From Nomia melanderi (taxonomy: Eukaryota; Arthropoda; Insecta; Hymenoptera; Halictidae), in the NCBI RefSeq assembly GCF_051020985.1, contig NW_027475148.1, positions 558,001 through 622,000 on the forward strand: a stretch of DNA of 64,000 nt, in the 5' to 3' direction. The notes below the pieces were generated by a model. That model was given only the letters and a program-made list of their open reading frames with translations, had not been told where the DNA came from and did no database searches. Of the stretch, positions 1 through 11,307 are shown in pieces (within the stretch, counting starts at the first letter, position 1; each line of letters opens with the position of its first letter). The translations under genes were made by a program, and so were the position numbers.

Positions 1-513
1 TTGTCTCGGCCCCTGGTGGTCCGAGGTCGTTCCCGCTGCACAGATTCTTGCGCCAGGGCCTCCTGCAGATAATTCACTTTGGTTTATTACGCTATCTCTA
101 ATAGCACCCAAGATATCACCAGATATATATTGGATTTTTCCCTGACCCTGAGTGTCCGGCCCCATGAGACTGTGGATTTTTCGGCCCCTGGTGGTCCGAG
201 GTCGTTCCCGTTGCACAGATTCATGTGACAGGGCCTCCTACAGATAATGCACTTTGATTTATTGCGCTATCTGTAATAGCACCCAAGATATCACCAGATA
301 AATATTGGATTTTCCCCTGACCCTGAGTGTCCGGCCCCATGAGACGGTGGTTTTCTCGGCCCCTGATGGTCCGAGGTCGTTCCCGCTGTCCACATTTATG
401 CGCCAGGGCCTCCTACAGACAATGCAATTTGATTTATTGCGCTATCTGTAATAGCACCCGAGATATCACCAGATATATATTGGATTTTTCCCTGACCCTG
501 AGTGTCCGGCCCC

Positions 514-688
514 ATGAGACGGTGGTTTTCTCGGCCCCTGGTGGTCCGAGGTCGTTCCCGCTGCACAGATTCATGCGCCAGGGCCTCCTGCAGATAATTC
601 ACTTTGGTTTATTGCGCTATCTCTAATAGCGCCCGAGATATCAACAGATATATATTGGATTTTTCCCTGACCCTGAGTGTCCGGCCCC
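514..688. repeat. Representative monomer, haplotype B
   Basis: This unit differs from haplotype A mainly over a 45-bp tail that reads GCAGATAATTCACTTTGGT followed by CTCTAATAG. The B tail creates a CTGCAG (PstI) site and replaces the G that closes the small A-type hairpin. A and B tails are interspersed through the array without strict alternation. Occasional hybrids exist, such as GCAGACAATTC near 1290, GCAGGTAATGC near 5841 and ACAGGTAATGC near 6366. Confidence 0.85.
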
Positions 689-1038
689 ATGAGACTGCGG
701 TTTTCTCGGCCCCTGGTGGTCCGAGGTCGTTCCCGCTGCACACATTCATGCGCCAGGGCCTCCTGCAGATAATTCACTATGGTTTATTGCGCTATCTCTA
801 ATAGCACCCGAGATATCACCAGATATATATTGGATTTTGCCCTGACCCTGAGTGTCCGGCCCCATGAGACTGTGGTTTTCTCGGCCCCTGGTGGTCCGAG
901 GTTGTTCCCGCTGCACAGATTCATGCGCCAGGGCCTCCTACAGACAATGCACTTTGATTTATTGCTCTATCTGTAATAGCACCCGAGATATCACCAGATA
1001 TATATTGGATTTTCCCCTGACCCTGATTGTCCGGCCCC

Positions 1039-1213
1039 ATGAGACTGTGGTTTTCTCGGCCCCTGGTGGTCCGAGGTCGTTCCCGCTGCACAGATTCATG
1101 CGCCAGGGCCTCCTACAGACAATGCACTTTGATTTATTGCGCTATCTGTAATAGCACCCGAGATATCACCAGATATATATTGGATTTTTCCCTGACCCTG
1201 AGTGTCCGGCCCC
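1039..1213. repeat. Representative monomer, haplotype A
   Basis: This unit is close to the majority sequence. In order from the ATGAGAC anchor it has a T-rich run and CTCGGCCCCTGG, then GTCCGAGGTCGTTCCCGCTG, CACAGATTCATGCGCC, the haplotype-A tail (ACAGACAATGCACTTTGAT, then CTGTAATAG), the AT-rich core with GATATCACC and AGATATATATTGG, and finally CTGACCCTGAGTGTCCGGC. The A tail can fold as RNA into TATTGCG/TGTAATA with a 5-nt loop, using two G-U pairs. No promoter, coding potential or CENP-B-box match is visible. Confidence 0.9.
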
Positions 1214-1439
1214 ATGAGACGGTGGATGTCTCGGCCCCTGATGGTCCGAGATCGTTCCCGTTGCACAGATTCATGCGCCAGGGCCTCCTGCAGACAATTC
1301 ACTTTGGTTTATTGCGCTATCTCTAATAGCACCCGAGATATCACCAGATATATATTGGATTTTTCCCCGACCCTGAGTGTCCGGCCCCATGAGACGGTAG
1401 GTTTTCTCGGCCGCTGGTGGCCCGAGGTCGTTCCCGCTG

Positions 1440-2140
1440 GCCAGATTCATGCGCCAGGGCCTCCTACAGACAATGCACTATGATTTATTGCGCTATCTGT
1501 AATAGCACCCGAGATATCACCAGATCTATATTGGATTTTCCCCTGACCCTGAGTATCCGGCCCCATGAGACTGTGGTTTTCCCGGCCCCTGGTGGTCCGA
1601 GGTCGTTCCCGTTGCACAGATTCATGCGCCAGGGCCTCCTGCAGATAATTCACTTTGGTTTATTGCGCTATCTCTAATAGCACCCGAGATATCACCAGAT
1701 ATATATTGGATTTTTCACTGACCCTGAGCGTCCTGCCCCATGAGACGGTCGTTTTCTCGGCCCCTGGTGGTCCGAGAACGTTCCCGCTGAACAGGTTCAT
1801 GCGCCAGGGCCTCCTACAGACAATGCACTATGATTTATTGCGCTATCTGTAATAGCACCCGAGATATCACCAGATCTATATTGGATTTTCCCCTGACCCT
1901 GAGTATCCGGCCCCATGAGACTGTGGTTTTCTCGGCCCCTGGTGGTCCGGGGTCGTTCCCGTTGCACAGATTCATGCGCCAGGGCCTCCTGCAGATAATT
2001 CACTTTGGTTTATTGCGCTATCTCTAATAGCACCCGAGATATCACCAGATATATATTGGATTTTTCACTGACCCTGAGCGTCCGGCCCCATGAGACGGTC
2101 GTTTTCTCGGCCCCTGGTGGTCCGAGAACGTTCCCGCTGC
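1440..2140. repeat. 350-bp dimer, two tandem copies
   Basis: The two-monomer unit at about 1440-1789 repeats at about 1790-2139. Both contain an A-type tail with GCACTATGATT, then AGATCTATATTGG with GAGTATCCGGCC, then a B tail. The reverse-strand reading across 1447-1653 is identical to that across 1797-2003. Copy 1 carries CCCGGCCCC near 1583 where copy 2 has CTCGGCCCC. The same pair recurs once near 4.07 kb and once near 5.65 kb. Confidence 0.8.
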
Positions 2141-3299
2141 ACAGGTTCATGCGCCAGCGTCTCCTACAGACAATGCACTTTGATTTATTGCGCTATCTGT
2201 AATAGCACCCGAGATATCACCAGGTATATATTGGATTTTTCACTGACCCTGAGTGTCCTGCCCCATGAGACGGTGGTTTTCTCGGCCCCTGGTGTTCCGA
2301 GGTCGTTCCCGCTGCACAGATTCATGCGCCAGGGCCTCCTACAGACAATGCACTTTGATTTATTGCGCTATCTCTAATAGCACCCGAGATATCACCAGAT
2401 CTATATTGGATTTTCCCATGACCCTGAGTATCCGGCCCCATGAGACGGTGGTTTCTCGGCCCCTGGTGGTCCTAGGTCGTTCCCGCTGCACTGATGCATG
2501 CGCCAGGGCCTCCTGCAGATAATTCCCTTTGGCTTATTGCGCTATCTCTAATAGCGCCCGAGATATCACCAGATATATATTGGATTTTTCCCTGACCCTG
2601 AGTGTCCGGCCCCATGAGACTGCGGTTTTCTCGGCCCCTGGTGGTCGGAGGTTGTTCCCGCTGCACAGATTCATGCGCCAGGGCCGCCTACAGACAATGC
2701 ACTTTGATTTATTGCTCTATCAGTAATAGCACCCGAGATATCACCAGATATATATTGGATTTTCCCCTGACCCTGAGTGTCCGGCCCCATGAGACTGTGG
2801 TTTTCTCGGCCCGTGGTGGTCCGAGGTCGTTCCCGCTGCACAGATTCATGCGCCAGGGCCTCCTACAGACAATGCACTTTGATTTATTGCGCTATCTGTA
2901 ATAGCACCCGAGATATCACCAGATATATATTGGATTTTCCCCTGACACTGAGTGTCCGGCCCCTTGAGACTGTCGTTTTCTCGGCCCCTGGTGGTCCGGG
3001 GTCGTTCCCGTTGCACAGATTCATGCGCCAGGGCCTCCTGCAGATAATTCACCTTGGTTTATTGCGCTATCTCTAATAGCACCCGAGATATCACCAGATA
3101 TATATTGGATTTGCCCCTGACCCTGAGTGTGCGGCACCATGAGACTGTAGTTTTCTCGGCCCCTGGTGGTCCTAGGTCGTTCCCGCTGCACAGATTCATG
3201 CGCCAGGGCCTCCTACAGACAATGCACTTTGATTTATTACTCTATCTGTAATAGCACCCGAGATATCACCAGATATATATTGGATTTTCCCCTGACCCT

Positions 3300-3960
3300 G
3301 AGTGTCCGGCCCCATTAGACTGCGGTTTTCTCGGCCCCTGGTGGTCCGAGGTCGTTCCCGCTGCACAGATTCATGCGCCAGGGCCTCCTACAGACAATGC
3401 ACTTTGATTTATTGCGCTATCTGTAAGAGCACCCGAGATATCACCAGATATATATTGGATTTTTCACTGACCCTGAGTGTCCGGCCCCATGAGACGGTCG
3501 TTTTCTCGGCCCCTGGTGGTCCGAGGTCGTTCCCGCTGCACAGATTCATGCGCCAGGGCCTCCTGCAGATAATTCACTTTCGTTTATTGCGCTATCTCTG
3601 ATAGCACCCGAGATATCACCAGATATATTTTGGATTTTCCCCTGACCCTGAGTGTCCGGCCCCATGAGACTGTGGTTTTCTCGGCCCCTGGTGGTCCCAG
3701 GTCGTTCCCCCTGCACAGATTCATGCGCCAGGGCCTCCTACAGACAATGCACTTTGATTTATTGCGCTATCTGTAATAGCACCCGAGATATCACCGGATA
3801 TATATTGGATTTTTCCCAGACCCTGAGTGTCCGGCCCCATGAGACGGTGGTTGTCTCGGCCTCTGGTGGTCCGAGGTCGTTCCCGCTGCACAGATTCATG
3901 CGCCAGGGCCTCCTACAGACAATGCACTCTGATTTATTGCGCTATCTGTAATAGCACCCG
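3300..3960. repeat. Block shared with 14150-14810
   Basis: About four monomers match the 14.15-14.81 kb block at an offset of 10,847 bp (62 monomers minus 3 bp). Shared private markers are TGTAAGAGCACC (3421 and 14268), CTCTGATAGC (3596 and 14443), CACCGGATATATATTGG with TTTTTCCCAGACC (3793 and 14640), and GTTGTCTCGGCCTCTGG (3849 and 14696). Confidence 0.8.
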
Positions 3961-5349
3961 AGATATCACCAGATATATATTGGATTTTTCCCCGACCCTG
4001 AGTGTCCGGCCCCATGAGACGGTGGTTTTCTCGGCCGCTGGTGGTCCGAGGTCGTTCCCGCTGGCCAGATTCATGCGCCAGGGCCTCCTACAGACAATGC
4101 ACTATGATTTATTGCGCTATCTGTAATAGCACCCGAGATATCACCAGATCTATATTGGATTTTCCCCTGACCCTGAGTATCCGGCCCCATGAGACTGTGG
4201 TTTTCTCGGCCCCTGGTGGTCCGAGGTCGTTCCCGTTGCACAGATTCATGCGCCAGGGCCTCCTGCAGATAATTCACTTCGGTTTATTGCGCTATCTCTA
4301 ATAGCACCCGAGATATCACCAGATATATATTGGATTTTTCACTGACCCTGAGCGTCCGGCCCGATGAGACGGTCGTTTTCTCGGCCCCTGGTGGTCCGAG
4401 AACGTTCCCGCTGCACAGGTTCATGCGCCAGCGTCTCCTACAGACAATGCACTTTGATTTATTGCGCTATCTGTAATAGCACCCGAGATATCACCAGATA
4501 TATATTGGATTTTTCACTGACCCTGAGTGTCCTGCCCCATGAGACTGTGGTTTTCTCGGCCCCTGGTGGTCCTAGGTCGTTCCCGCTGCACAGATTCATG
4601 CGCCAGGGCCTCCTGCAGATAATTCCCTTTGGCTTATTGCGCTATCTCTAATTGCGCCCGAGATATCACCAGATATATATTGGATTTTTCCCTGACCCTG
4701 AGTGTCCGGCCCCATGAGACTGCAGTTTTCTCGGCCCCTGGTGGTCCGAGATCGTTCCCGCTGCACACATTCATGCGCCAGGGCCTCCTGCAGATAATTC
4801 ACTTTAGTTTATTGCGCTATCTTTAATAGCACCCGAGATATCACCAGATATAGATTGGATTTTCCCCTGACCCTGAGTGTCCTGCCCCATGAGACTGTGG
4901 TTTTCTCGGCCCCTGGTGGTCCGAGGTCGTTCCCGCTGCACAGATTCATGCGCCAGGGCCTCCTACAGACAATGCACTTTGATTTATTGCGCTATCTGTA
5001 ATAGCACCCGAGATATCACCAGATATATATTGAATTTTTCCCTGACCCTGTGTGTCCGGCCCCATGAGACTGTGGTTTTCTCTGCCCCTGGTGGTCCGAG
5101 GTCGTTCCCCTTGCACAGATTCATGCGCCAGGGCCTCCTGCAGATAATTCACTTTGTTTTATTGCGCTATCTGTAATAGCACCCGAGATATCACCAGATA
5201 GATATTGGATTTTTCACTGACCCTAAGTGTCCAGCCCCTCGGGACGGTGGTTTTCTCGGCCCCTGGTGGTCCGAGGTCGTTCCCGCTGCACAGATTCATG
5301 CGCCAGGGCCTCCTACAGACAATGCACTTTGATTTATTGCGCTATCTGT

Positions 5350-6100
5350 AATAGCACCCAAGATATCACCAGATAAATATTGGATTTTCCCCTGACCCTG
5401 AGTGTCCGGCCCCATGAGACGGTGGATGTCTCGGCCCCTGATGGTCCGAGATCGTTCCCGCTGCACAGATTCATGCGCCAGGGCCTCCTGCAGACAATTC
5501 ACTTTGGTTTATTGCTCTATCTCTAATAGCACCCGAGATATCACCAGATATATATTGGATTTTTCCCCGACCCTGAGTGTCCGGCCCCATGAGACGGTGG
5601 TTTTCTCGGCCGCTGGTGGTCCGAGGTCGTTCCCGCTGGCCAGATTCATGCGCCAGGGCCTCCTACAGACAATGCACTATGATTTATTGCGCTATCTGTA
5701 ATAGCACCCGAGATATCACCAGATCTATATTGGATTTTCCCCTGACCCTGAGTATCAGGCCCCATGAGACTGTGGTTTTCTCGGCCCCTGGTGGTCCGAG
5801 GTCGTTCCCGTTGCACAGATTCATGCGCCAGGGCCTCCTGCAGGTAATGCACTTTGGTTTATTGCGCTATCTCTAATAGCACCCGAGATATCACCAGATA
5901 TATATTGGATTTTTCACTGACCCTGAGCGTCCGGCCCCATGAGACGGTCGTTTTCTCGGCCCCTGGTGGTCCGAGAACGTTCCCGCTGCACAGGTTCATG
6001 CGCCAGCGTCTCCTACAGACAATGCACTTTGATTTATTGCGCTATCTGTAATAGCACCCGAGATATCACCAGATATATATTGGATTTTTCACTGACCCTG
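5350..6100. repeat. Block shared with 15320-16075
   Basis: This run of about four monomers matches 15320-16075 at an offset of 9,972 bp (57 monomers minus 3 bp). The order of markers is the same in both: GGTGGATGTCTCGG, CTGGCCAGATTCATGCG, AGATCTATATTGG and CCGAGAACGTTCCCG. It places related sequence on both sides of the three-copy higher-order repeat at 6.2-14.1 kb. Confidence 0.8.
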
Positions 6101-6234
6101 AGTGTCCGGCCCCATGAGACTGTGGTTTTCTCGGCCCCTGGTGGTCCGAGGTCGTTCCCGTTGCACAGATTCATGCGCCAGGGCCTCCTGCAGATAATTC
6201 ACTTTGGTTTATTGCGCTATCTCTACTAGCACCC

Positions 6235-8683
6235 GAGATATCACCAGATATATATTGGATTTTACCCTGACCCTGAGTGTCCGGCCCCATGAGACGGTCG
6301 TTGTCTCGGCCCCTGGAGGTCCGAGGACGTTCCCGCTGCACAGATACATGCGCCACGGCCTCCTACAGGTAATGCACTTTGATTAATTCGCTATCTGTAA
6401 TAGCAACCGAAATATCACCAGATCTATATTGGATTTTCCCCTGACCCTGAGTGTCCGGCCCCATGAGACTGTGGTTTTTTCGGCCCCTGGTGGTCCGAGG
6501 TCGTTCCCGTTGCACAGATTCATGCGCCAGGGCCTCCTGCAGATAACTCACTTTGGTTTATTGCGCTATCTCTAATAGCACCCAAGATATCACCAGATAT
6601 ATATTGAATTTTTCCCTGACCCTGAGTGACCGGCCCCATGAGACTGTGGTTTTCTCGGCCCCTGGTGGTCCGAGGTCGTTCCCGCTGCACAGATTCATGC
6701 GCCAGGGCCTCCTACAGACAATGCACTTTGATTTATTGCGCTATCTGTAATAGCACCCAAGATATCACCAGATAAATATTGGATTTTCCCCTGACCCTGA
6801 GTGTCCGGCCCCATGAGACGGTGGTTTTCTCGGCCCCTGATGGTCCGAGGTCGTTCCCGCTGTCCACATTAATGCGCCAGGGCCTCCTACAGACAATGCA
6901 ATTTGATTTATTGCGCTATCTGTAATAGCACCCGAGATATCACCAGATATATATTGGATTTTCCCCTGACCCTGAGTGTCCGGCCCCTTGAGACAGTCGT
7001 TTTCTCGGCCCCTGGTGGTCCGAGGTCGTTCCCGTTGCACAGATTCATGCGCCAGGGCCTCCTGCAGATAATTCACCTTGGTTTATTGCGCTATCTCTAA
7101 TAGCACGCGAGATATCACCAGATATATATTGGATTTTCCCCTGACCCTGAGTGTCCGGCACCATGAGACTGTAGTTTTCTCGGCCCCTGGTGGTCCTAGG
7201 TCGTTCCCGCTGCACAGATTCATGCGCCAGGGCGTCCTACAGACAATGCACTTTGATTTATTGCGTTATCTGTAATAGCACCCGAGATATCACCACATAT
7301 ATATTGGATTTTTCCCTGACCCAGAGTGTCCGGCCCCCACGAGACGGTGGTTTTCTCGGCCCCTGGTGGTCCGAGGTCGTTCCCGCTGCACAGCGTCAGG
7401 CGCCAGGGCCTCCTGCAGATAACTCACTTTGGTTTATTGCGCTATCTCTAATAGCACCCGAGATATCACCAGATGTATATTGGATTTTTCCCTGACCCTG
7501 AGTGTCCGGCCCCATGAGACGGTGGTTTTCTCGGCCCCTGGTGGTCCGAGGTCGTTCCCGCTGCACAGATTCATGCGCCAGGGCCTCCTGCAGATAATTC
7601 ACTTTGGTTTATTGCGCTATCTCTAATAGCGCCCGAGATATCACCAGATCTATATTTTATTTTCCCCTGACCCTGAGTATCCGGCCTCATCAGACTGTGG
7701 TTTTCTCGGCCCCTGGTGGTCCGAGGTCGTTCCCGTTGCACAGATTCATGCGCCAGGGCCTCCTGCAGGTAATGCACTTTGGTTTATTGCGCTATCTCTA
7801 ATAGCACCCGAGATATCACCAAATATATATTGGATTTCTCACTGACCCTGAGTGTCCTGCCCCATAAGACGGTGGTTTTCTCGGCCCCTGGTGTTCCGAG
7901 GTCGTCCCCGCTGCACAGATTCATGCGCCAGGGCCTCCTACAGACAATGCACTTTGATTTATTGCGCTATCTCTAATAGCACCCGAGATATCACCAGATC
8001 TATATTGGATTTTCCCCTGACCCTGAGGGTCCGGCCCCATGAGACTGTGGTTTTCTCGGCCCCTGGTGGTCCGAGGTCGTTCCCGTTGCACAGATTCATG
8101 CGCCAGGGCCTCCTGCAGATAATTCACTTTGGTTTATTGCGCTATCTCTAATAGCACCCGAGATATCACCAGATATATATCGGATTTTGCACTGACCCTG
8201 AGCGTCCGGCCCCATGAGACGTTCCTTTTCTCGGCCCCTGGTGGTCCGAGGTCGTTCCCGCTGCACAGGTTCATGCGCCAGGGTCTCCTACAGACAATGC
8301 ACTTTGATTTATTGCGCTATCTGTAATAGCACCCGTGATATCACCACATATATATTGGATTTTTCACTGACCCTGAGTGTCCGGCCCCATGAGACGGTGG
8401 TTTTCTCGGTCCCTGGTGTTCCGAGGTCGTTCCCGCTGCACAGATTCATGCGCCAGGGCCTCCTACAGACAATGCACTTTGATTTATTGCGCTATCTCTA
8501 ATAGCACCCGTGATATCACCAGATATATATTTGATTTTCCCTGACCCTGAGTGTCCGGCCCAATGAGACTGTGGTTTTCTCGGCCCCTGGTGTTCCGAGG
8601 TCGTTCCCGCTGTACAGATTCATGCGCCAGGGCCTCCTACAGACAATGCACTTTGATTTATTGCACTATCTGTAATAGCACCC
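6235..8683. repeat. Higher-order repeat HOR-1, copy 1 (14 monomers)
   Basis: This unit of about 2,449 bp (14 monomers minus 1 bp) is the first of three tandem copies. Markers in order are CGTTGTCTCGG with GATACATGCGCC, the one-base-short TTTGATTAATTCGC near 6380, TTTTTTCGGCCCC, a GTGACCGGCC monomer, a CTGTCCACATTAATG monomer, GGCCCCTTGAGAC, CCGGCACCATGAG, an over-long GGCCCCCACGAGAC with AGCGTCAGGCGCC, TATTTTATTTTCC, CCCATAAGACGG, GAGACGTTCC and CCGGCCCAATGAG. The next copy begins where this series restarts at 8684. Confidence 0.9.
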
Positions 8684-11307
8684 GAGATATCACCAGATAT
8701 ATATTGGATTTTACCCTGACCCTGAGTGTCCGGCCCCATGAGACGGTCGTTGTCTCGGCCCCTGGAGGTCCGAGGACGTTCCCGCTGCACAGATACATGC
8801 GCCAGGGCCTCCTACAGGTAATGCACTTTGATTAATTCGCTATCTGTAATAGCAACCGAGATATCACCAGATCTATATTGGATTTTCCCCTGACCCTGAG
8901 TGTCCGGCCCCATGAGACTGTGGTTTTTTCGGCCCCTGGTGGTCCGAGGTCGTTCCCGTTGCACAGATTCATGCGCCAGGGCCTCCTGCAGATAACTCAC
9001 TTTGGTTTATTGCGCTATCTCTAATAGCACCCAAGATATCACCAGATATATATTGAATTTTTCCCTGACCCTGAGTGACCGGCCCCATGAGACTGTGGTT
9101 TTCTCGGCCCCTGGTGGTCCGAGGTCGTTCCCTCTGCACAGATTCATGCGCCAGGGCCTCCTACAGACAATGCACTTTGATTTATTGCGCTATCTCTAAT
9201 AGCACCCGAGATATCACCAGATATATATTGGATTTTCCCCTGACCCTGAGTGTCCGGCACCATGAGACTGTAGTTTTCTCGGCCCCTGGTGGTCCTAGGT
9301 CGTTCCCGCTGCACAGATTCATGCGCCAGGGCCTCCTACAGACAATGCACTTTGATTTATTGCGTTATCTGTAATAGCACCCGAGATATCACCACATATA
9401 TATTGGATTTTTCCCTGACCCAGAGTGTCCGGCCCCCTCGAGACGGTGGTTTTCTCGGCCCCTGGTGGTCCGAGGTCGTTCCCGCTGCACAGCGTCAGGC
9501 GCCAGGGCCTCCTGCAGATAACTCACTTTGGTTTATTGCGCTATCTCTAATAGCACCCGAGATATCACCAGATGTATATTGGATTTTTCCCTGACCCTGA
9601 GTGTCCGGCCCCATGAGACGGTGGTTTTCTCGGCCCCTGGTGGTCCGAGGTCGTTCCCGCTGCACAGATTCATGCGCCAGGGCCTCCTGCAGATAATTCA
9701 CTTTGGTTTATTGCGCTATCTCTAATAGCGCCCGAGATATCACCAGATCTATATTTTATTTTCCCCTGACCCTGAGTATCCGGCCTCATGAGACTGTGGT
9801 TTTCTCGGCCCCTGGTGGTCCGAGGTCGTTCCCGTTGCACAGATTCATGCGCCAGGGCCTCCTGCAGGTAATGCACTTTGGTTTATTGCGCTATCTCTAA
9901 TAGCACCCGAGATATCACCAAATATATATTGGATTTCTCACTGACCCTGAGTGTCCTGCCCCATAAGACGGTGGTTTTCTCGGCCCCTGGTGTTCCGAGG
10001 TCGTCCCCGCAGCACAGATTCATGCGCCAGGGCCTCCTACAGACAATGCACTTTGATTTATTGCGCTATCTCTAATAGCACCCGAGATATCACCAGATCT
10101 ATATTGGATTTTCCCCTGACCCTGAGGGTCCGGCCCCATGAGACTGTGGTTTTCTCGGCCCCTGGTGGTCCGAGGTCGTTCCCGTTGCAAAGATTCATGC
10201 GCCAGGGCCTCCTGCAGATAATTCACTTTGGTTTATTGCGCTATCTCTAATAGCACCCGAGATATCACCAGATATATATCGGATTTTTCACTGATCCTGA
10301 GCGTCCGGCCCCATGAGACGTTCCTTTTCTCGGCCCCTGGTGGTCCGAGGTCGTTCCCGCTGCACAGGTTCATGCGCCAGGGTCTCCTACAGACAATGCA
10401 CTTTGATTTATTGCGCTATCTGTAATAGCACCCGAGATATCACCACATATATATTGGATTTTTCACTGACCCTGAGTGTCCGGCCCCATGAGACGGTGGT
10501 TTTCTCGGTCCCTGGTGTTCCGAGGTCGTTCCCGCTGCACAGATTCATGCGCCAGGGCCTCCTACAGACAATGCACTTTTAATTTATTGCGCTATCTCTA
10601 ATAGCACCCGTGATATCACCAGATATATATTGGATTTTCCCTGACCCTGAGTGTCCGGCCCAATGAGACTGTGGTTTTCTCGGCCCCTGGTGTTCCGAGG
10701 TCGTTCCCGCTGTACAGAATCATGCGCCAGGGCCTCCTACAGACAATGCACTTTGATTTATTGCACTATCTGTAATAGCACCCGAGATATCACCAGGTAT
10801 ATATTGGATTTTACTCTGACCCTGAGTGTGCGGCCCCATGAGACGGTGGTTTTCTCGGACCCTGGTGGTCCGAGGTCGTTCCCGCTGCACAGATTCATGC
10901 GCCAGGGCCTCCTACAGACAATGCACTTTGATTTATTGCGCTATCTGTAATAGCACCCGAGATATCACCAGATATATATTGTATTTTACCCTGACCCTGA
11001 GTGTCCGGCCCCATGTGACGGTGGTTGTCTCAGCCCCTGGAGGTCCGAGGACGTTCCCGCTGCACAGATTCATGCGCCAGGGCCTCCTACAGACAATGCA
11101 CTTTGATTTATTGCGCTATCTCTAATAGCACCCGTGATATCACCAGATATATATTGGATTTTCCCTGACCCTGAGTGTCCGGCCCAATGAGACTGTGGTT
11201 TTCTCGGCCCCTGGTGTTCCGAGGTCGTTCCCGCTGTACAGATTCATGCGCCAGGGCCTCCTACAGACAATGCACTTTGATTTATTGCACTATCTGTAAT
11301 AGCACCC
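8684..11307. repeat. Higher-order repeat HOR-1, copy 2 (15 monomers, rearranged)
   Basis: It is collinear with copy 1 but lacks two monomers (the CTGTCCACATTAATG and GGCCCCTTGAGAC units) that copies 1 and 3 both have; the junction lies at about 9170-9195. It gains three monomers near 10.6-11.15 kb, because the CCGGCCCAATGAG monomer occurs twice, 524 bp apart (10651 and 11175). An extra T at about 10579 shifts the phase by one base. The loss and the gain both fall on monomer boundaries, as expected from unequal exchange. Confidence 0.88.

Larger units (their letters stand above)
1..6234. repeat. Left irregular region of the array
   Basis: Monomers here do not follow one simple higher-order period. 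Short shared blocks recur. A group with CTGGCCAGATTC, AGATCTATATTGG and CGAGAACGTTCCCG markers appears around 1.4-2.2, 4.0-4.5 and 5.6-6.1 kb, and again at 15.5-16.1 kb. A GGTGGATGTCTCGG monomer with CCGAGATCGTTCCCG recurs at 1214, 5414 and 15386. This mosaic sharing suggests older, partly scrambled higher-order repeats. Confidence 0.75.

Noticed and set aside
120..160. TATA-box promoter from TATATAT in each monomer
   Set aside because: It is an AT-rich element present in every copy, with no associated start signal or transcript evidence; calling about 366 promoters would not be supported.
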